64,000 nucleotides of DNA, from NCBI GenBank assembly GCA_027922465.2, contig BQMF02000274.1, positions 434,001-498,000 on the forward strand, read 5' to 3'. The DNA comes from Turritopsis dohrnii. Lineage: Eukaryota > Cnidaria > Hydrozoa > Anthoathecata > Oceaniidae. A program made the translations under genes and the position numbers. Each line of letters opens with the position of its first letter. The stretch's first letter is position 1. Of this stretch, positions 23,001 to 32,810 are shown in pieces. The notes under the pieces were generated by a model. That model saw only the letters and a list, made by a program, of their open reading frames with translations, was not told the origin of the DNA and searched no databases.

Positions 23001-26000
23001 TCTGGATGTACTTGACATTTATCTTTACTTCAGCACACAAAGTGTTTGACATAAACTCTGAGGAAAAGAAACAAACCGCTGCAACTGCATTTGTGGAAGA
23101 ACTCGCTCCACCAGCTGGTAATAAGTAGTTTCTTGTCATGTACACTTTATTTATTTTATTTATAATAATATTTATACAGGATAACCACAAGTTATGCTTT
23201 TATGGAAGTAACAGGACAGTAATAAATATTTGTAAATTTTATTTGGTATGTTCATATCATCTATTTCAGAACACAATGTGATAAAACAAAAACATGCAGG
23301 CAACAAGAAACAGACCGCTGCAACTGCATCTGTGGAAGCACTCGCTCCACCGGCTAGTAGTAAGTAGTTTCTTGCCATACGTACACAAATTTTGCTCTTG
23401 TTGAGGTAACGGCAAAAAAGTAAATATTCTTGTATTTTATTTGACATGTTTATATATATCCATCTCAGAACGCAATATACTTTAAACGTACAAACTTTCG
23501 CGGACAGAAACTTTCGCGGATGAAGCCATCCGCGAATTTTTTTTATTTAGCGGACATAAACTTTCGCGGATGAGCAGTTCAAGTTTTTTTCGCGTGCATA
23601 AACTTTCGCGGAGAGCAAATTTTGAAATATTTCGTGTGTATAAACTTTCGCGGATCGGGTCACTATTAACTATTCCTCAAAGAGGAAAACAATATTTTTT
23701 GATTTTCGTGATACCAAATGAAAGAAATTAAACTTATTGAACTTGATTAAAAATGTATTTTTTGCTTAAGTATTACTTGTATTAGTGAAAATATTATTAC
23801 TAGCATGTAGCTTTAGCTAAAAAATGCCCCCGCGCTCAAGCATTCCAATGTGTACACACAGCAAGCTATACATTGCAAGCTAGACAACGGAAACAAAAAC
23901 AAATTTTTGTCCGAAAACTCAAAAAAATCCAGATGAATGTTTTTGCAAGTCTTTACACAGAAACAAATATATACATTTAAACTTTTGTTAACATTGTATA
24001 AACTAAACACAATAAAAACAAGAAGAATTGCGAGCATGATCATTTCGAAATGGGAGATCCGATTTGAAAACTCCTTGACGGATGGTCTTCACGGTTTTTC
24101 ACTAACGTTGTAATTGAGTTAAACTTTCTTTAGGATAACTTTTTTTTATTGATGCTAATATACCTTTCAAAAAGTGTAATAAAGGCTTAACAAGTAATAT
24201 CAAAAAGTATTTAATACAAACAAAAGAAATGTGTGAACTGAAACCATGGATACGTATTTTATAATCAAAACAAGATTTGTTAAAGAAATTCTGTAAGAGC
24301 CAAAAGAAAAAAAAAAAACTTTTTTTAAAAAAAATCAAAGCAAAAAATCCATTAGAAATCTGCGTTTTAAACTTTGATTCAAAACAAAAAGTAGCCAATG
24401 TTTATAAAAAAAACAACAAGAAAATGTAAAAGCTTTTGCTGATCATGATCACACACTAGTATGATTAGGTTTGGCGCGAGGTGGACATTTAAAATAGAAA
24501 AACACGAAAAAAGACAATTTGTAACATAGCTTTCTTGCATACACAGAAATCCAATTAAAATCTTTGCCAAAAATTAGTGCGTTGAACAAAGTTTATTGAA
24601 TGAAATATTTAGAGCTAAAACATATATACAAAAATAAAATATATGGTTGGTAAAATTTCACATTTCAAGCTGTGCTTCAAAATCCTTGTCGTTCACTTCA
24701 CTAAAACAACACAAAAGTAACACGAAAAGTGTCTAAGAAATTTTAGCATACGATCTTCCTAAATAACATAGTATAATACAATAATAAATTAGGAAAGAGA
24801 TAAGAAAAAACATTCTGTCTCTTCCACTTACAGTACCATGCTTTGAAACGGAAAAAAAGCAAAGTCAGCTAATAATTGTATTCCACCGTGTAACGTCAAC
24901 ACGAAAGTTGGAGGATGATGAAGATGATGATGATGATGAACAAAATCGGAAACTGACATTCGCCTATCTCGTGAAACTACTATGCCTCCTCGCTCGCTTA
25001 CGCTCGCTGCGGGGGCAAAAAACTAATTGCGATCTTTTTTTTTTTTTTCCATGGCCAAATTTTTGAGGATATGCCCTGTTTTTGGAATTTTTCGTCGACA
25101 TTAACTTTCGCGGATGGCCTATTTTGAAACATTTCGCGGACATAAACTTTCGCGGATCGAGCAATTCAGAATTTTTCGCGGGACAAACTTTCGCGGATTG
25201 GACTAAAATCCGCGAAAGTTTCTGTCCGCGAAAGTTTGTACGTTTAAAGTAATAGGACAAAAACGTGCAGGAGACAAGAAACAAACCGCTGCGACTGCAT
25301 CTGTGGAAGCACTCGCTCCACCGGCTGGTAGTAAGTAGTTTCTTGCCATACGTACACAAATTTTGTTTTTGTCGATGTAACGGCAATAAAGTAAATATTC
25401 TTATATTTTATTTGATATGTTCATATACATCTATTTTAGAACGCAATGTAATAGGAAAAAAACGTGCAGGAGACAAGAAACAGACCCCTGCAACTGCATC
25501 TGTGGAAGCACTCGCTCCACCGGCTGATAGTAAGTATTACACAAGTTCTGCTTCGTTGAAAAGTTTCCGCTTTTAGACTGTGTTTTTTTTTCATCAACAA
25601 TTTAGCATGTCTAATTGAAGGCTTCATAAAATTTAGAGAAAAAGTATAAACTAAGGGTCCGTTCAAATATGATTGATCGGGCCAAGGGCGAAAATTGTGA
25701 CGGTGATTGCGATAACGATGAGGAAGATGACTGTGACGATGATTGCGATGAGGACTACGATAATGAGAAGGACTACGATGATGAAGATGATATGGATGAG
25801 TATTCTGAGGATGAGATAGACAACGCAAAACCTGCATTTAAAAGTCGTAAGTCCATAAAATGTTTATCTTTAATTCTTTCTCCTTAAAAGATGTCCTTTT
25901 TTCTTAAGAAATTTGTGTAATGAGTTTAACCTAATGTTGCATATTTTCTTTTCATTTAGAAGGAAAATTGGTTCCTAAAGTACCTCTTAATGAAGACAAG

Positions 26001-27875
26001 ATTCCAAGTATTATTATACTTTTTATTTTTGTACCATAACTTCTATCTTAATTGATATATGATTAAAATATCAGAAATTGGTCACACCGTAAGTAATAGA
26101 TGGCGCCCTGTTAAAGAGGAGACTCAGAATGATTCCGTGGAATTTCATCGAATAACCTTTTCCCCTCTTAAGGCGGGTTTTCAGTTGTGCGCTGTAGTCG
26201 CGCGAATGAGCGAAGAGCTTTTTGATTCGATCAGTAGTTCAAATAATTTGAACTACCAGACGAATGAGTTAGCGTCAGCCAAAATTCGTTCATTCGCGTA
26301 ACAGCGAATCAATAAGAGACCATTTAAAACACATTGTCTAAGCAGACAGACGGTTTTTGACAGACTTCGTTGGCGACAGAATTATTTTGCAAACAATGCA
26401 GTGTGTGGAATCAAGTCTTTCGCCATGATATGTTTAATGATGTTGTTTTAGGGAATGAGTGTTGCGTCATGTTGCAGTTGGCACTACATGAACTAGTACA
26501 TAAAAGATTCCTATACATGCCATTGTAAGATTATGACATGTAAAGGGATTTAAATCAGAAAGCAACTATCGACTTGACCGACTGACCGACTGTACTAATT
26601 TATTTCACCGCGACCAGATGGATCGGCAGACGTTCGAATAGGAATGTATACTCCATGTTTTAAGACGGAGACGTTGCACATACAAGACCCGTAGGTGATT
26701 GTGGTCTTATTCATTATTCTTACCAAATGAGGTCTTTGTCGGTTACTACCTGTTACAATTTGAGAGAAAGACAGATGTAGGTCAATTTACAGAGATTCTA
26801 CAGAGATAATACGTTTTGAATTCAAAGTTAAAAAAAACAATGATGTTATCAAGAGAAAAAAAACATGCCTGTGCATAATCAAGTGAATGATGATGATACA
26901 TCATACATCATCGAGTGGAAGAGCATATATAATTTTTATATGTTACACTGATCAGATTAAAGTTCAAGTTTGCATTTTATTGTTTTTAACTTTTTCCCAT
27001 GTTCATCAGGCCTAACACATTGACAGTTATATCCTTTATCACATGACTTGTTTCATCCCATCAAAGTTACTCTGAACCAGGCTAATTTTCTTCATGAAAT
27101 AGATTTAGGCGTTAGTGCCATTCTTATCCAGAACTCCTTGATTCTTCGATATGCGGGTATGAGACTTTAGCGAAGGCCAGTAAAAATTGCCCCATGTTAC
27201 GACGGCCATTTGATAACATGTTGGAAAAGACTCTTCAAACAGAAAATGAAACTGGTTTTCTAAGTCTTTGAGAACGTAGACAAAACATAGCGTTTCAAGA
27301 GACCTGCATATTGTGAAAATTATCAATTGTTTATTTTCAGATCAAAGAGCCTATCACGCATGGTCGAAAAGGGAAGAGGAAATGTTGCTTGTTCGATTTG
27401 CGAAATATATTTCCAGTAATACTATGCCAGGTATGTATTGGATAACGAAGTTAAATGTAGATAGCCAATTTGTTTCTTAACGTATGTTGACTAAACAAGG
27501 ATTTGGCCTTGGTTTTTTGTGGAACTCGATCGGCAAGATTAAGTTTCATGAAAAAGGAAAGGACAAGATCAATGTATTTTACCTATGATTCGAACACAAT
27601 AATTCAATGGGCAACTCTTTCCCCTCGAATAAGCACCCGATTAATGAAAAAAGTTTGTAAACGTTTAGCAAGATGCATTCTTTTAAGTAGGCAATTGAAT
27701 TGCAACAAACTTCTAACGTGTGTGCTTAATTATAGGGAAAAATGAAATCTTAAAGTATATGAAGGCGGAGAAGATCACTACTCCATACACAATCGTCCGA
27801 ACTAAATTGACGAATGAACGGGTTAAAACTGAACGTTTAAGAGTGAAGAATTTAAAAGAGCTCAATATCCATTAA
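14054..27875 (+). CDS. Kinase - C2H2 - tyrosine recombinase - SANT fusion gene
   Basis: Predicted exons: 14054-14095, 14942-15072, 15186-16136, 16212-16330, 19215-19299, 19404-19439, 19588-19647, 19749-19796, 20746-21523, 21598-21900, 22010-22552, 23034-23117, 23270-23359, 23469-23479 plus 25252-25330, 25440-25529, 25637-25846, 25960-26007, 27341-27430, 27736-27875. Every junction has AG/GT borders and the phases agree throughout, mostly phase 0 before 20746 and phase 1 after. The domains in order are protein kinase, acidic linkers, two C2H2-type fingers, tyrosine recombinase, repeated linker exons, Asp/Glu-rich exon, and SANT-like C-terminus. AATAAA lies at about 27965. Two transposons interrupt it. 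The architecture suggests a host gene built around a recombinase of Crypton-like origin. Its 5' end and function are unknown. Confidence 0.7.
14150..14324 (+). pseudogene. Short coding remnant in the kinase-gene intron
   Basis: An open stretch reads SSAIEEPSVVKEKEKEKKSP and then KAEIMWTFCPTDIHIRKSDL before a stop. The AEIMW start resembles a block seen in transposase-like proteins of aquatic invertebrates. It has no clean acceptor and lies inside an intron of the kinase gene. It is read as a transposon fossil rather than an exon. Confidence 0.3.
15186..16136 (+). CDS. Protein kinase domain exon
   Basis: A single 951-bp exon (317 codons, phase 0 on both sides) holds a nearly whole kinase domain. 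The glycine loop is GEGRFAKV (exon residues 30-37). The beta-3 strand reads KLALRSLK, with Arg where the VAIK Lys normally sits. The catalytic loop is AGDLKPANVLI, keeping Asp, Lys and Asn but replacing His-Arg by Ala-Gly. The DFG motif is DLN, and APE is intact in YLAPELIS. It resembles tyrosine-kinase-like or Ser/Thr kinases. The Lys change and altered HRD/DFG suggest a weak or inactive enzyme, although Lys neighbours could compensate. Donor GTAGGT at 16137 gives the in-frame join to 16212. Confidence 0.75.
16212..19796 (+). CDS. Small linker exons of the kinase-recombinase gene
   Basis: Five small exons: 16212-16330 (TFLTPTGHESAVVEIVKTMV...), 19215-19299 (LAPILSENICSKVVSETMQ...), 19404-19439 (IEEGLNDDIDNQ), 19588-19647 (SLDNDSGLHGDFPDIDNTDL) and 19749-19796 (EDNENHSVPNPLESTP). 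They encode helical then acidic linkers between kinase and zinc fingers. The last three are 36, 60 and 48 bp, all multiples of three and phase 0. The first can also end at 16304 (GTGAGT), but only the 16330 donor joins 19215 in frame. The intron between the first two carries the pogo element. Confidence 0.6.
16706..17122 (-). CDS. HIRAN-like accessory protein (138 aa)
   Basis: Uninterrupted 138-codon ORF starting at 17122, MARVSGYLPFKVCHKTEVSS. Core residues are IRGHHVYMSIWTS, DKFSIGVYKD, LLVGHLPAEIS and VVPAKLSF. These are the beta-rich HIRAN-like pattern, also encoded at 8762-9256. The C-terminus is a short basic helix (EEELLKRREKF). It starts about 440 bp from the transposase ATG in the opposite direction, so both genes could share a bidirectional promoter. 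HIRAN domains in other proteins bind single-stranded 3' DNA ends. Binding of transposon ends or excision gaps is a reasonable guess, without direct evidence. Similar short proteins occur in other invertebrate genomes, usually unannotated. Confidence 0.75.
   Translation of the reverse strand: MARVSGYLPFKVCHKTEVSSVIRGHHVYMSIWTSTVGEHLTTAPETREEAIQYDKFSIGVYKDADKEKLLVGHLPAEISSLCYHFLAQNADNEINAEITGKRRREVGLVVPAKLSFETNNKKCAEILEEELLKRREKF
17561..18988 (+). CDS. Pogo-superfamily DDE transposase (475 aa), intact
   Basis: ATG at 17561, uninterrupted to 18988. Residues 15-60 form the first HTH (FTMQFKLQVIAYARAHSN...AAKKFNI). A CENP-B/Tc5-type HTH follows, ending near RGWCEKFMRRHGLSLRRKT (about 125-150). 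The DDE_1 catalytic Asp residues are in FAMDETPVW (about 185), LLAWDSFEAH (about 290) and QAPDVVWNKPFK (about 325), which is the pogo DDD arrangement. The acidic C-terminus is typical. It would cut at the element's TIRs and insert at TA. Lying in its own TIRs with a full ORF, it is a candidate for recent activity. Confidence 0.92.
   Translation: MDERQLISHKDEKRRSFTMQFKLQVIAYARAHSNRSAAKKFNIEPKRVREWISHEAAIKATKKSKQKLEGGGRKCMDEQLEEDVILWIYDQRSRMLHVSRKMIMFKAKKLFDEKTDDPAVRDSFVASRGWCEKFMRRHGLSLRRKTTTAQKDPSFLIDRLVAYVIRTRRLQKQHSFADHNIFAMDETPVWNDMVSNTTVEKTGSKDVPMKTTGHEKVRVSVCLTARADGTKCRPFIVFASAKRESKSLHEEFKQKCSVASSANGWMNEDLTLRWCDEILGQFSFQKRLLAWDSFEAHLTDPVKKKLKKAKFESVIIPGGCTKYIQAPDVVWNKPFKGRIQEYYDEWLANGKHEYTDAGNMKPVPRRLVVEWVIQAWNELSSEMVAASMKSCALGLPVDGSKDEEISCFKKGKKCEAGASLLKDQTELLKSGELDENPFVISDEDIVEAAPQFTLIEDDEIDIDVTSVENEILVVD
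20746..22552 (+). CDS. C2H2 fingers and tyrosine recombinase domain
   Basis: Exons 20746-21523, 21598-21900 and 22010-22552, with introns of 74 and 109 bp, all phase 1. Zinc fingers: FCIFCKCWTSYLRRHIALRH (C-x2-C, H-x4-H), then CCHCLIFC...HQKNC. A helical N-terminal domain follows. Recombinase boxes: Arg-Arg-Gly-Gly at the 21900/22010 junction (first catalytic Arg), a Lys in TGKGANHL, Arg-His-Arg at 22381-22389, HMGHS near 22450, and the candidate nucleophile Tyr at 22486-22488 in NENTYQ. All catalytic positions look filled, so strand cleavage is possible. The finger-recombinase-SANT order is a known animal family related to Crypton elements. The kinase fusion is the unusual part. Confidence 0.75.
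23034..25529 (+). repeat. Four tandem copies of an 84/90-bp coding exon
   Basis: Exon copies at 23034-23117 (84 bp), 23270-23359, 23469-25330 (transposon-split) and 25440-25529 (90 bp each) encode variants of KKQTAATASVEALAPPA. Each has its own intron with acceptor CAG or TAG and donor GTAAGT or GTAATA, all phase 1, so copies can be skipped or added without changing frame. The first copy is the most diverged. In copies 2 and 3 the donors are doubled (GTAGTAAGT), allowing a 3-nt alternative. The Ala/Pro-rich product looks like a flexible linker. Confidence 0.75.
23480..25249. mobile_element. 1,770-bp non-autonomous TIR element inside an exon
   Basis: Ends CTTTAAACGTACAAACTTTC and its inverse are flanked by TA (23478-23479 and 25250-25251). 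Within 150 bp of each end AACTTTCGCGGA recurs several times. No transposase is encoded; the interior is AT-rich with a GAT-repeat near 24910. Removing the element and one TA restores exon copy 3 to exactly 90 bp, proving insertion into coding sequence. It is probably mobilised by a pogo- or Tc1-type transposase. Confidence 0.9.
25637..27875 (+). CDS. Acidic exon and SANT-like C-terminal exons
   Basis: 25637-25846 (210 bp) encodes a basic start and then a run very rich in Asp/Glu with Cys (DCDNDEEDDCDDDCDEDYDN). 25960-26007 encodes GKLVPKVPLNEDKIP. 27341-27430 encodes RAYHAWSKREEEMLLVRFAK, a SANT/Myb-like helix. 27736-27875 encodes NEILKYMKAEKITTPYTIV and ends LKELNIH-stop. Recombinase-type genes of this family in other animals also end with a Trp-containing SANT-like segment followed by PGK, as here (MPGKNEILKY). 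All borders are phase 1. AATAAA follows about 90 bp after the stop. Confidence 0.65.
26190..26310. repeat. Foldback element in the last large intron
   Basis: A perfect 23-bp palindrome, GTAGTTCAAAT-A-ATTTGAACTAC, at 26234-26256 is nested in weaker outer arms (CGCGAATGAGCG near 26200 against CGTTCATTCGCG near 26290). This is typical of a short foldback MITE. It is not coding; an 80-codon ORF here is incidental. Confidence 0.5.
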
Positions 27876-28831
27876 GGAGGTGGACGTGATCGTATCGTCA
27901 GATTTGCTTCTCATAGCTAATAAGTTGGCGAACATTTGTTTTGTAAATTTTTGACTTCTAAGTAAATAAATTCAAATGAATGTTTGAAGGATTGACTTTT
28001 GTTAGAGAAACCATTCGACAGATAAATTCATAATGACTGGAAAGTTATCAAGTTGAGAAAAAATCTGCATGAGAAAAAAAATATTTCACCCTAAAATCAC
28101 GTCCCCGTTGTCAGCACGACTTCAAAACATGACTTTTCACGTTGTGTATGAAACGTGCGAATTTGCTAATGATCTAATTATCTCACAAAATTTTCTCAGT
28201 AGTGCCGTTGTAAAAAGTAAATGAATTCCGCAAAGAAACAAAGCTTTTGTTTCGAGTCACGTCGCCGCCTTCGTTACCGTTGCAACTTCTTAAACTCCTA
28301 AATTTTGGTGCTAGGAATGCGTGTAGAATGGATTTTACTCCTTCCTTAGAACTTCACTCCAAGAATTCACTATGTCATTTATATTAACCAATAGTTAATC
28401 TAAGTTTTGATAATTCGCGAGTTGTTAGTCAAAAACTACAAATGGGAATAATTTCTTCTAGTCATTTTCAGTAAATTTTTCCCCCTATTTCCCCCTTTAT
28501 TTTGATCATACCTTTTATTAGGTCCATCAGAGCATCCTGTTTACTAATCGATAGTATCCCGCAATAAAATTTGACATTTCTTATATGTCACCAATTATGG
28601 CTAAATAGTGTTAAAAAATTAAGGCGACATTGAAATCCGACTTAAAAATTTGTGGCGACACGCTTTGAACCAACTTGCAACTATCAGACATTAAAGATCA
28701 TAGATGGCCTCTGCATAATGCAAAGACCCTTGTAAAAGAAAAAGTTGGCGACAAAAATGTCGTTATGAGTTTTTTTTATAAAAATAATGTTGTCAACCTT
28801 AATTTACATTTTCAGTAATGTCGACTAAATA
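27876..28831. other. Non-coding stretch
   Basis: 3' flank of the kinase-recombinase gene, with AATAAA near 27965. No ORF or repeat of note up to the first 699-bp repeat. Confidence 0.5.
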
Positions 28832-30290
28832 TATTAAACTTGTAAGCCTTGCATTTCAAAGACGAGATATATAATAAACCATAGAAGTCATATTTTAGAT
28901 ATTTCGACAATTACATGTCTTCATCAGTAGAGTGTATGTACAAGTAAAAATTGAGGCGTATAAATATAGAGAAAAGCTAAAAATCATTCAAGTGTGAAAA
29001 ATCTGGTAAGCGATAATGTTGAAAAGAAATCTGAATAAATAAACGAAAATAGGTCCCAACAGAAAAACTAAATTGTGTTAATCACTGTCCAAAATAAAAG
29101 TAATAACCAACGAAGGAGAGCTTGCCACACTCTCATCCTCTCTCACAGGAATCTCTTCGAAGCGGGAAACAAAAGTGACATGATGTTGATAATTTCCAAA
29201 AAAAGGATAAATGTGATAATCACTGTCCAAAATAAAAATAATAACCAACGAAGGAGAGCTTGCCACACTCTCATCCCCTCTCACAGGACATACGACGAAG
29301 TGAACAAAACCAAAATGTAAAAATGTGATATTCACTGTCCAAACAAAACATTTAACACGATTTCTTTCCAAAACAAAAGCTGTTCGATTTTTGACACATC
29401 CGGTAGTTTTAATAGTATTGACGACTTGTAAAATCTGTGTTCAAAAGTGACACGTCCAAAATTCGAAATGAAAATATTTTAAAAACGACGCTGCTCATTT
29501 TCTTTCTCATACAAAAGGCGATCTTGAATATATTAAACTTATAAGCCTTGCATTTCAAAGACGAGATATATAATAAACCGTAGAAGTCATATTTTAGATA
29601 TTTCGACAATTACATGTCTTCATCAGTAGAGTGTATGTACAAGTAAAAATTGAGGCGTATAAATATAGAGAAAAGCTAAAAATCATTCAAGTGTGAAAAA
29701 TCTGGTAAGCGATAATGTTGAAAAGAAATCTGAATAAATAAACGAAAATAGGTCCCAACAGAAAAACTAAATTGTGTTAATCACTGTCCAAAATAAAAGT
29801 AATAACCAACGAAGGAGAGCTTGCCACACTCTCATCCTCTCTCACAGGAATCTCTTCGAAGCGGGAAACAAAAGCGACATGATGTTGATAATTTCCAAAA
29901 AAAGGATAAATGTGATAATCACTGTCCAAAATAAAAATAATAACCAACGAAGGAGAGCTTGCCACACTCTCATCCCCTCTCACAGGACATACGACGAAAT
30001 GAACAAAACCAAAATGTAAAAATGTGATATTCACTGTCCAAACAAAACATTTAACACGATTTCTTTCCAAAACAAAAGCTGTTCGATTTTTGACACATCC
30101 GGTAGTTTTAATAGTATTGACGACTCGTAAAATCTGTGTTCAAAAGTGACACGTCCAAAATTCGAAATGAAAATATTTTAAAAACGACGCTGCTCATTTT
30201 CTTTCTCATACAAAAGGCGATCTTGAATATATTAAACTTGTAAGCCTTGCATTTCAAAGACGAGATATATAATAAACCATAGAAGTCATA
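28832..30290 (+). repeat. 699-bp tandem repeats, probable Penelope pLTRs
   Basis: The sequence starting TATTAAACTT recurs at 28832, 29531 and 30230, exactly 699 bp apart. The first two units are nearly identical and the third is truncated after about 60 bp. Each full unit also contains an internal near-duplicate (AACCAACGAAGGAGAGCTTG twice). Penelope-like elements carry head-to-tail terminal repeats of this kind, and the Penelope coding region follows directly. The short ORFs inside are not genes. On the minus strand each unit holds a hammerhead-ribozyme-like core. Confidence 0.75.
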
Positions 30291-30357
30291 TGTACACTAA
30301 ATGGTTACAGCTGAATTTATATAAAAACAATTAAAAACAACAGCTTCTTCAAGAAAT

Positions 30358-30430
30358 TTTCGACATCTTACGTGCCTTCGTCAGGTTACAATTACATTTT
30401 TATTAAAACGTTTCGATTTTTCTTCGTCAG
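30358..30430 (-). ncRNA. Hammerhead-like cores at the Penelope 5' side
   Basis: Minus-strand CTGACGA (30378-30384) with GAAA (30358-30361) joined by a short stem, and CTGACGA (30424-30430) with GAAA (30411-30414). CTGATGA with GAAA also occurs at 28902-28927 and 29601-29626, with stem II GACA/TGTC. CUGANGA plus GAAA is the hammerhead core, known from Penelope-like retroelements. Stem III and the cleavage nucleotide could not be confirmed by eye. Confidence 0.4.
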
Positions 30431-32328
30431 GTTTATTTAAAAAAGCCAGGAGACAAGGGTTCGGGAGTGGTAGTTTGGGACCGTGAGGACTACCTTAAGG
30501 AGGCTGACAGACAGTTGTCAGATAAGGAAGTTTATGAGCAATGTAATGTAGATCCATTACCGAATCTTCAGAAATTGATCTCTAATGAGCTTCAAAAGAT
30601 TAAAAATAAGAAGGAGATTGATATAAAAGACTCTACATTATCTTTTGATTAATGAACCTCGTTCAGGTAGGTTTTATTTATTGCCTAAGATACACAAACG
30701 TTTACATTCTGTTCCAGGTAGACCAGTAATATCTAACTGTGGGTATGTCACTGAGAGGATATCTCCTTTTTTAGACTTCCATTTGCAACCATTATCTAAA
30801 AAGGTTAAATCTTTTATCAAAGTCACAAATGATTTTCTTTGTAAACTTAAAAATTTGCTGCCCATTCCAGATGATGCACTTCTTTGTACTAATGATGTCG
30901 TAGGATTGTACCCTAGTATCCCTCATTGAGATGGTCTGGAGGCTATGAGAGATGCATTGAATGGAAGAGACGACAAATCAGTCAGCACAGAATCACTTAT
31001 TAAGTTAGCAGAAATTTTTCTAAAAAATAATATTTTTGAACCCAACTCTCAAACATTTAGGCAAAAACAGGGCACTGCTATTGGTACCAAATTTGCTCCA
31101 TCACATGCTATCCTATTTATGGGAGAATTTGAGGAAAGGGTGCTCTCCAACTATCATTTGAAACCCTGGGTTTGGTGGAGATATATTGATGATATATTTT
31201 TAGTGTGGGAACATGGTGAGGAAGCATTGATTGAGTTTATTACATACCTTAATAGCATACATCCAACTATCAAATTTACCTATAAGTATTCCCGGAAGTC
31301 AATTGAATTTTTAGATGTTTTAGTTACAAGAGAAGGTAAAACTATTTCTACGGATCTTTTTGTCAAAGACACTGACACTCACCAACATCTTCATTTTTCC
31401 AGTTGTCATCCTTTTCATACTAAGAAGGGAATTCCTTTTAGTCAAGCTTTAAGAATATGTCTCATTTGTTCGGATGATAAAGTTTTTTTAGATAGGATTA
31501 CTGAACTGAAACAGTGGCTCCACTCAAGAGGATACAACAAAGGGCTTGCAGATTGATAGAAATCGCAGATTGATAGAACTGTCTCTCTAGATCGAAATGA
31601 AAGTATGCAGGGCAGGGTAGAACGGGAAATTTTTATCACTACATTTAATCCAGCGTTAAGTAAAGTTATTTATAATATTTTTAAGGAAATACAGGTTGTT
31701 TTACAATGTGATGAGGAACACAAAAAACTATATTCTTCTATTCCTCTAGTATCTTTTCCTCGGGATAAAACTTTGCAGGATATTTTAGTTAGGGCACAGT
31801 TACCTGCAGTTGATAAAAGGGGGATCCTGCAAATGTTGCAAAAAATCAAATTGTCAGGTTTGTAAGTTACTGATAGAAAATGATAGCTTTACTGATAGTG
31901 AAAATATTAAAATGTATTTTATTCGTCGGGGAAATTTAAACTGCAATTCAAAATATGTGATTTATAGGCTAGTGTGTAAAACATGTAATAAACAATATAT
32001 AGGTAGTACAAAAACACCATTCAGACTAAGGGTTAACAACTATAGGAGTCACTTTAAATCGTATTGTGAACGTAAGAATGCAGGTACACTTAATCAGGGT
32101 AGGGTTGTTCCACAGGCGGGTTTATTTTCACATTTTACACAAAACACACATAATTGGTTTCAAGATTTTAGTTTTCAGATTAATGACGCATCAATAACCG
32201 AGAATCAACTTCGAGAAAGGGAGTCCTTTTGGCAGTACAAATTAAAAACATATTTACCACAGGGCCTTAATGAACGCAATGTACCAACATTATTTTGTGT
32301 AATTTTTGTGTATCTTATTATAGACTAG
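30431..32328 (+). pseudogene. Penelope-like RT / GIY-YIG polyprotein, broken
   Basis: Reverse transcriptase blocks in order: GSGVVVWDREDY (30450), RFYLLPKIHK and PGRPVISNCG (30670-30740), GLYPSIPH (30900), QKQGTAIGTKFAPSHA (31060) and the catalytic RYIDDIFLVW (31180). Then a Cys-rich CKCCKKSNCQVCK (31820) and the GIY-YIG endonuclease start YVIYRLVCK...QYIGSTK (31955-32010). The RT has telomerase-like relatives, and the endonuclease cuts target DNA. A frameshift near 30648, an in-frame stop at 30927, a duplicated GCAGATTGATAGAA near 31550 and a shift near 31815 break it. The usual N-terminus before VVVWDR is missing. Confidence 0.92.
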
Positions 32329-32810
32329 CACTTCCTCCGTTTTTTACGCACTTTTTGCGTGTATATCTCATGTTAGGTGTCTGCACTTCAGCTTTTTAGC
32401 GTTGTGTCAGAGGGGTAAGGTGTTAGTCTATTCCAAACTTATTTGTTGTTTTGTTGTTTTTATTGTATTTTCTAGCTTCTTGTCTTGTCTTATTTTCCAG
32501 TATATTTTACTTATTGTTAGTAATGCTCTGCACGTTCTGCTTTTTAAGTTTTAATAACTTTGTGTCCTGTGTGTATTCTGTTTTTGCTTGCAAACATGTT
32601 CGTTTCAGTGGCTGATTCTTATTCTCCCCCATGTGTTTTTACTTTTACTTTTTTATTATCAAAGATTCAGTTCTTTTATGAAAATATGATTTTTAATTGT
32701 TAATAGGGCGCATGTATTTTAACAGATGTACTATATAAGCATGTTGTAAGACATTTTTTAAAATAAACCTGACGAAGAGAAATTGAAACACCGTAATAAA
32801 AATGTAGTTT
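32329..32810 (+). other. Penelope 3' region with inverted terminal copy
   Basis: Non-coding T-rich tail ending in AAATAAACCTGACGAAGAGA (32761-32780), the inverse of 30411-30440. The element body is therefore bounded by a roughly 40-bp inverted repeat. The CTGACGA...GAAA pair (32769-32788) is again hammerhead-like. Confidence 0.5.

Noticed and set aside
26059..26301. 80-codon ORF in the last intron
   Set aside because: It overlaps the foldback repeat, lies between well-supported exons and shows no domain.
29075..30070. Repeated 81- and 97-codon ORFs on both strands
   Set aside because: They are copies of the same 699-bp non-coding repeat; no start context or domain supports a protein.
28832..30290. 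CRISPR-like or satellite array
   Set aside because: Units are 699 bp with no spacers and lead directly into a Penelope RT, so terminal repeats explain them.
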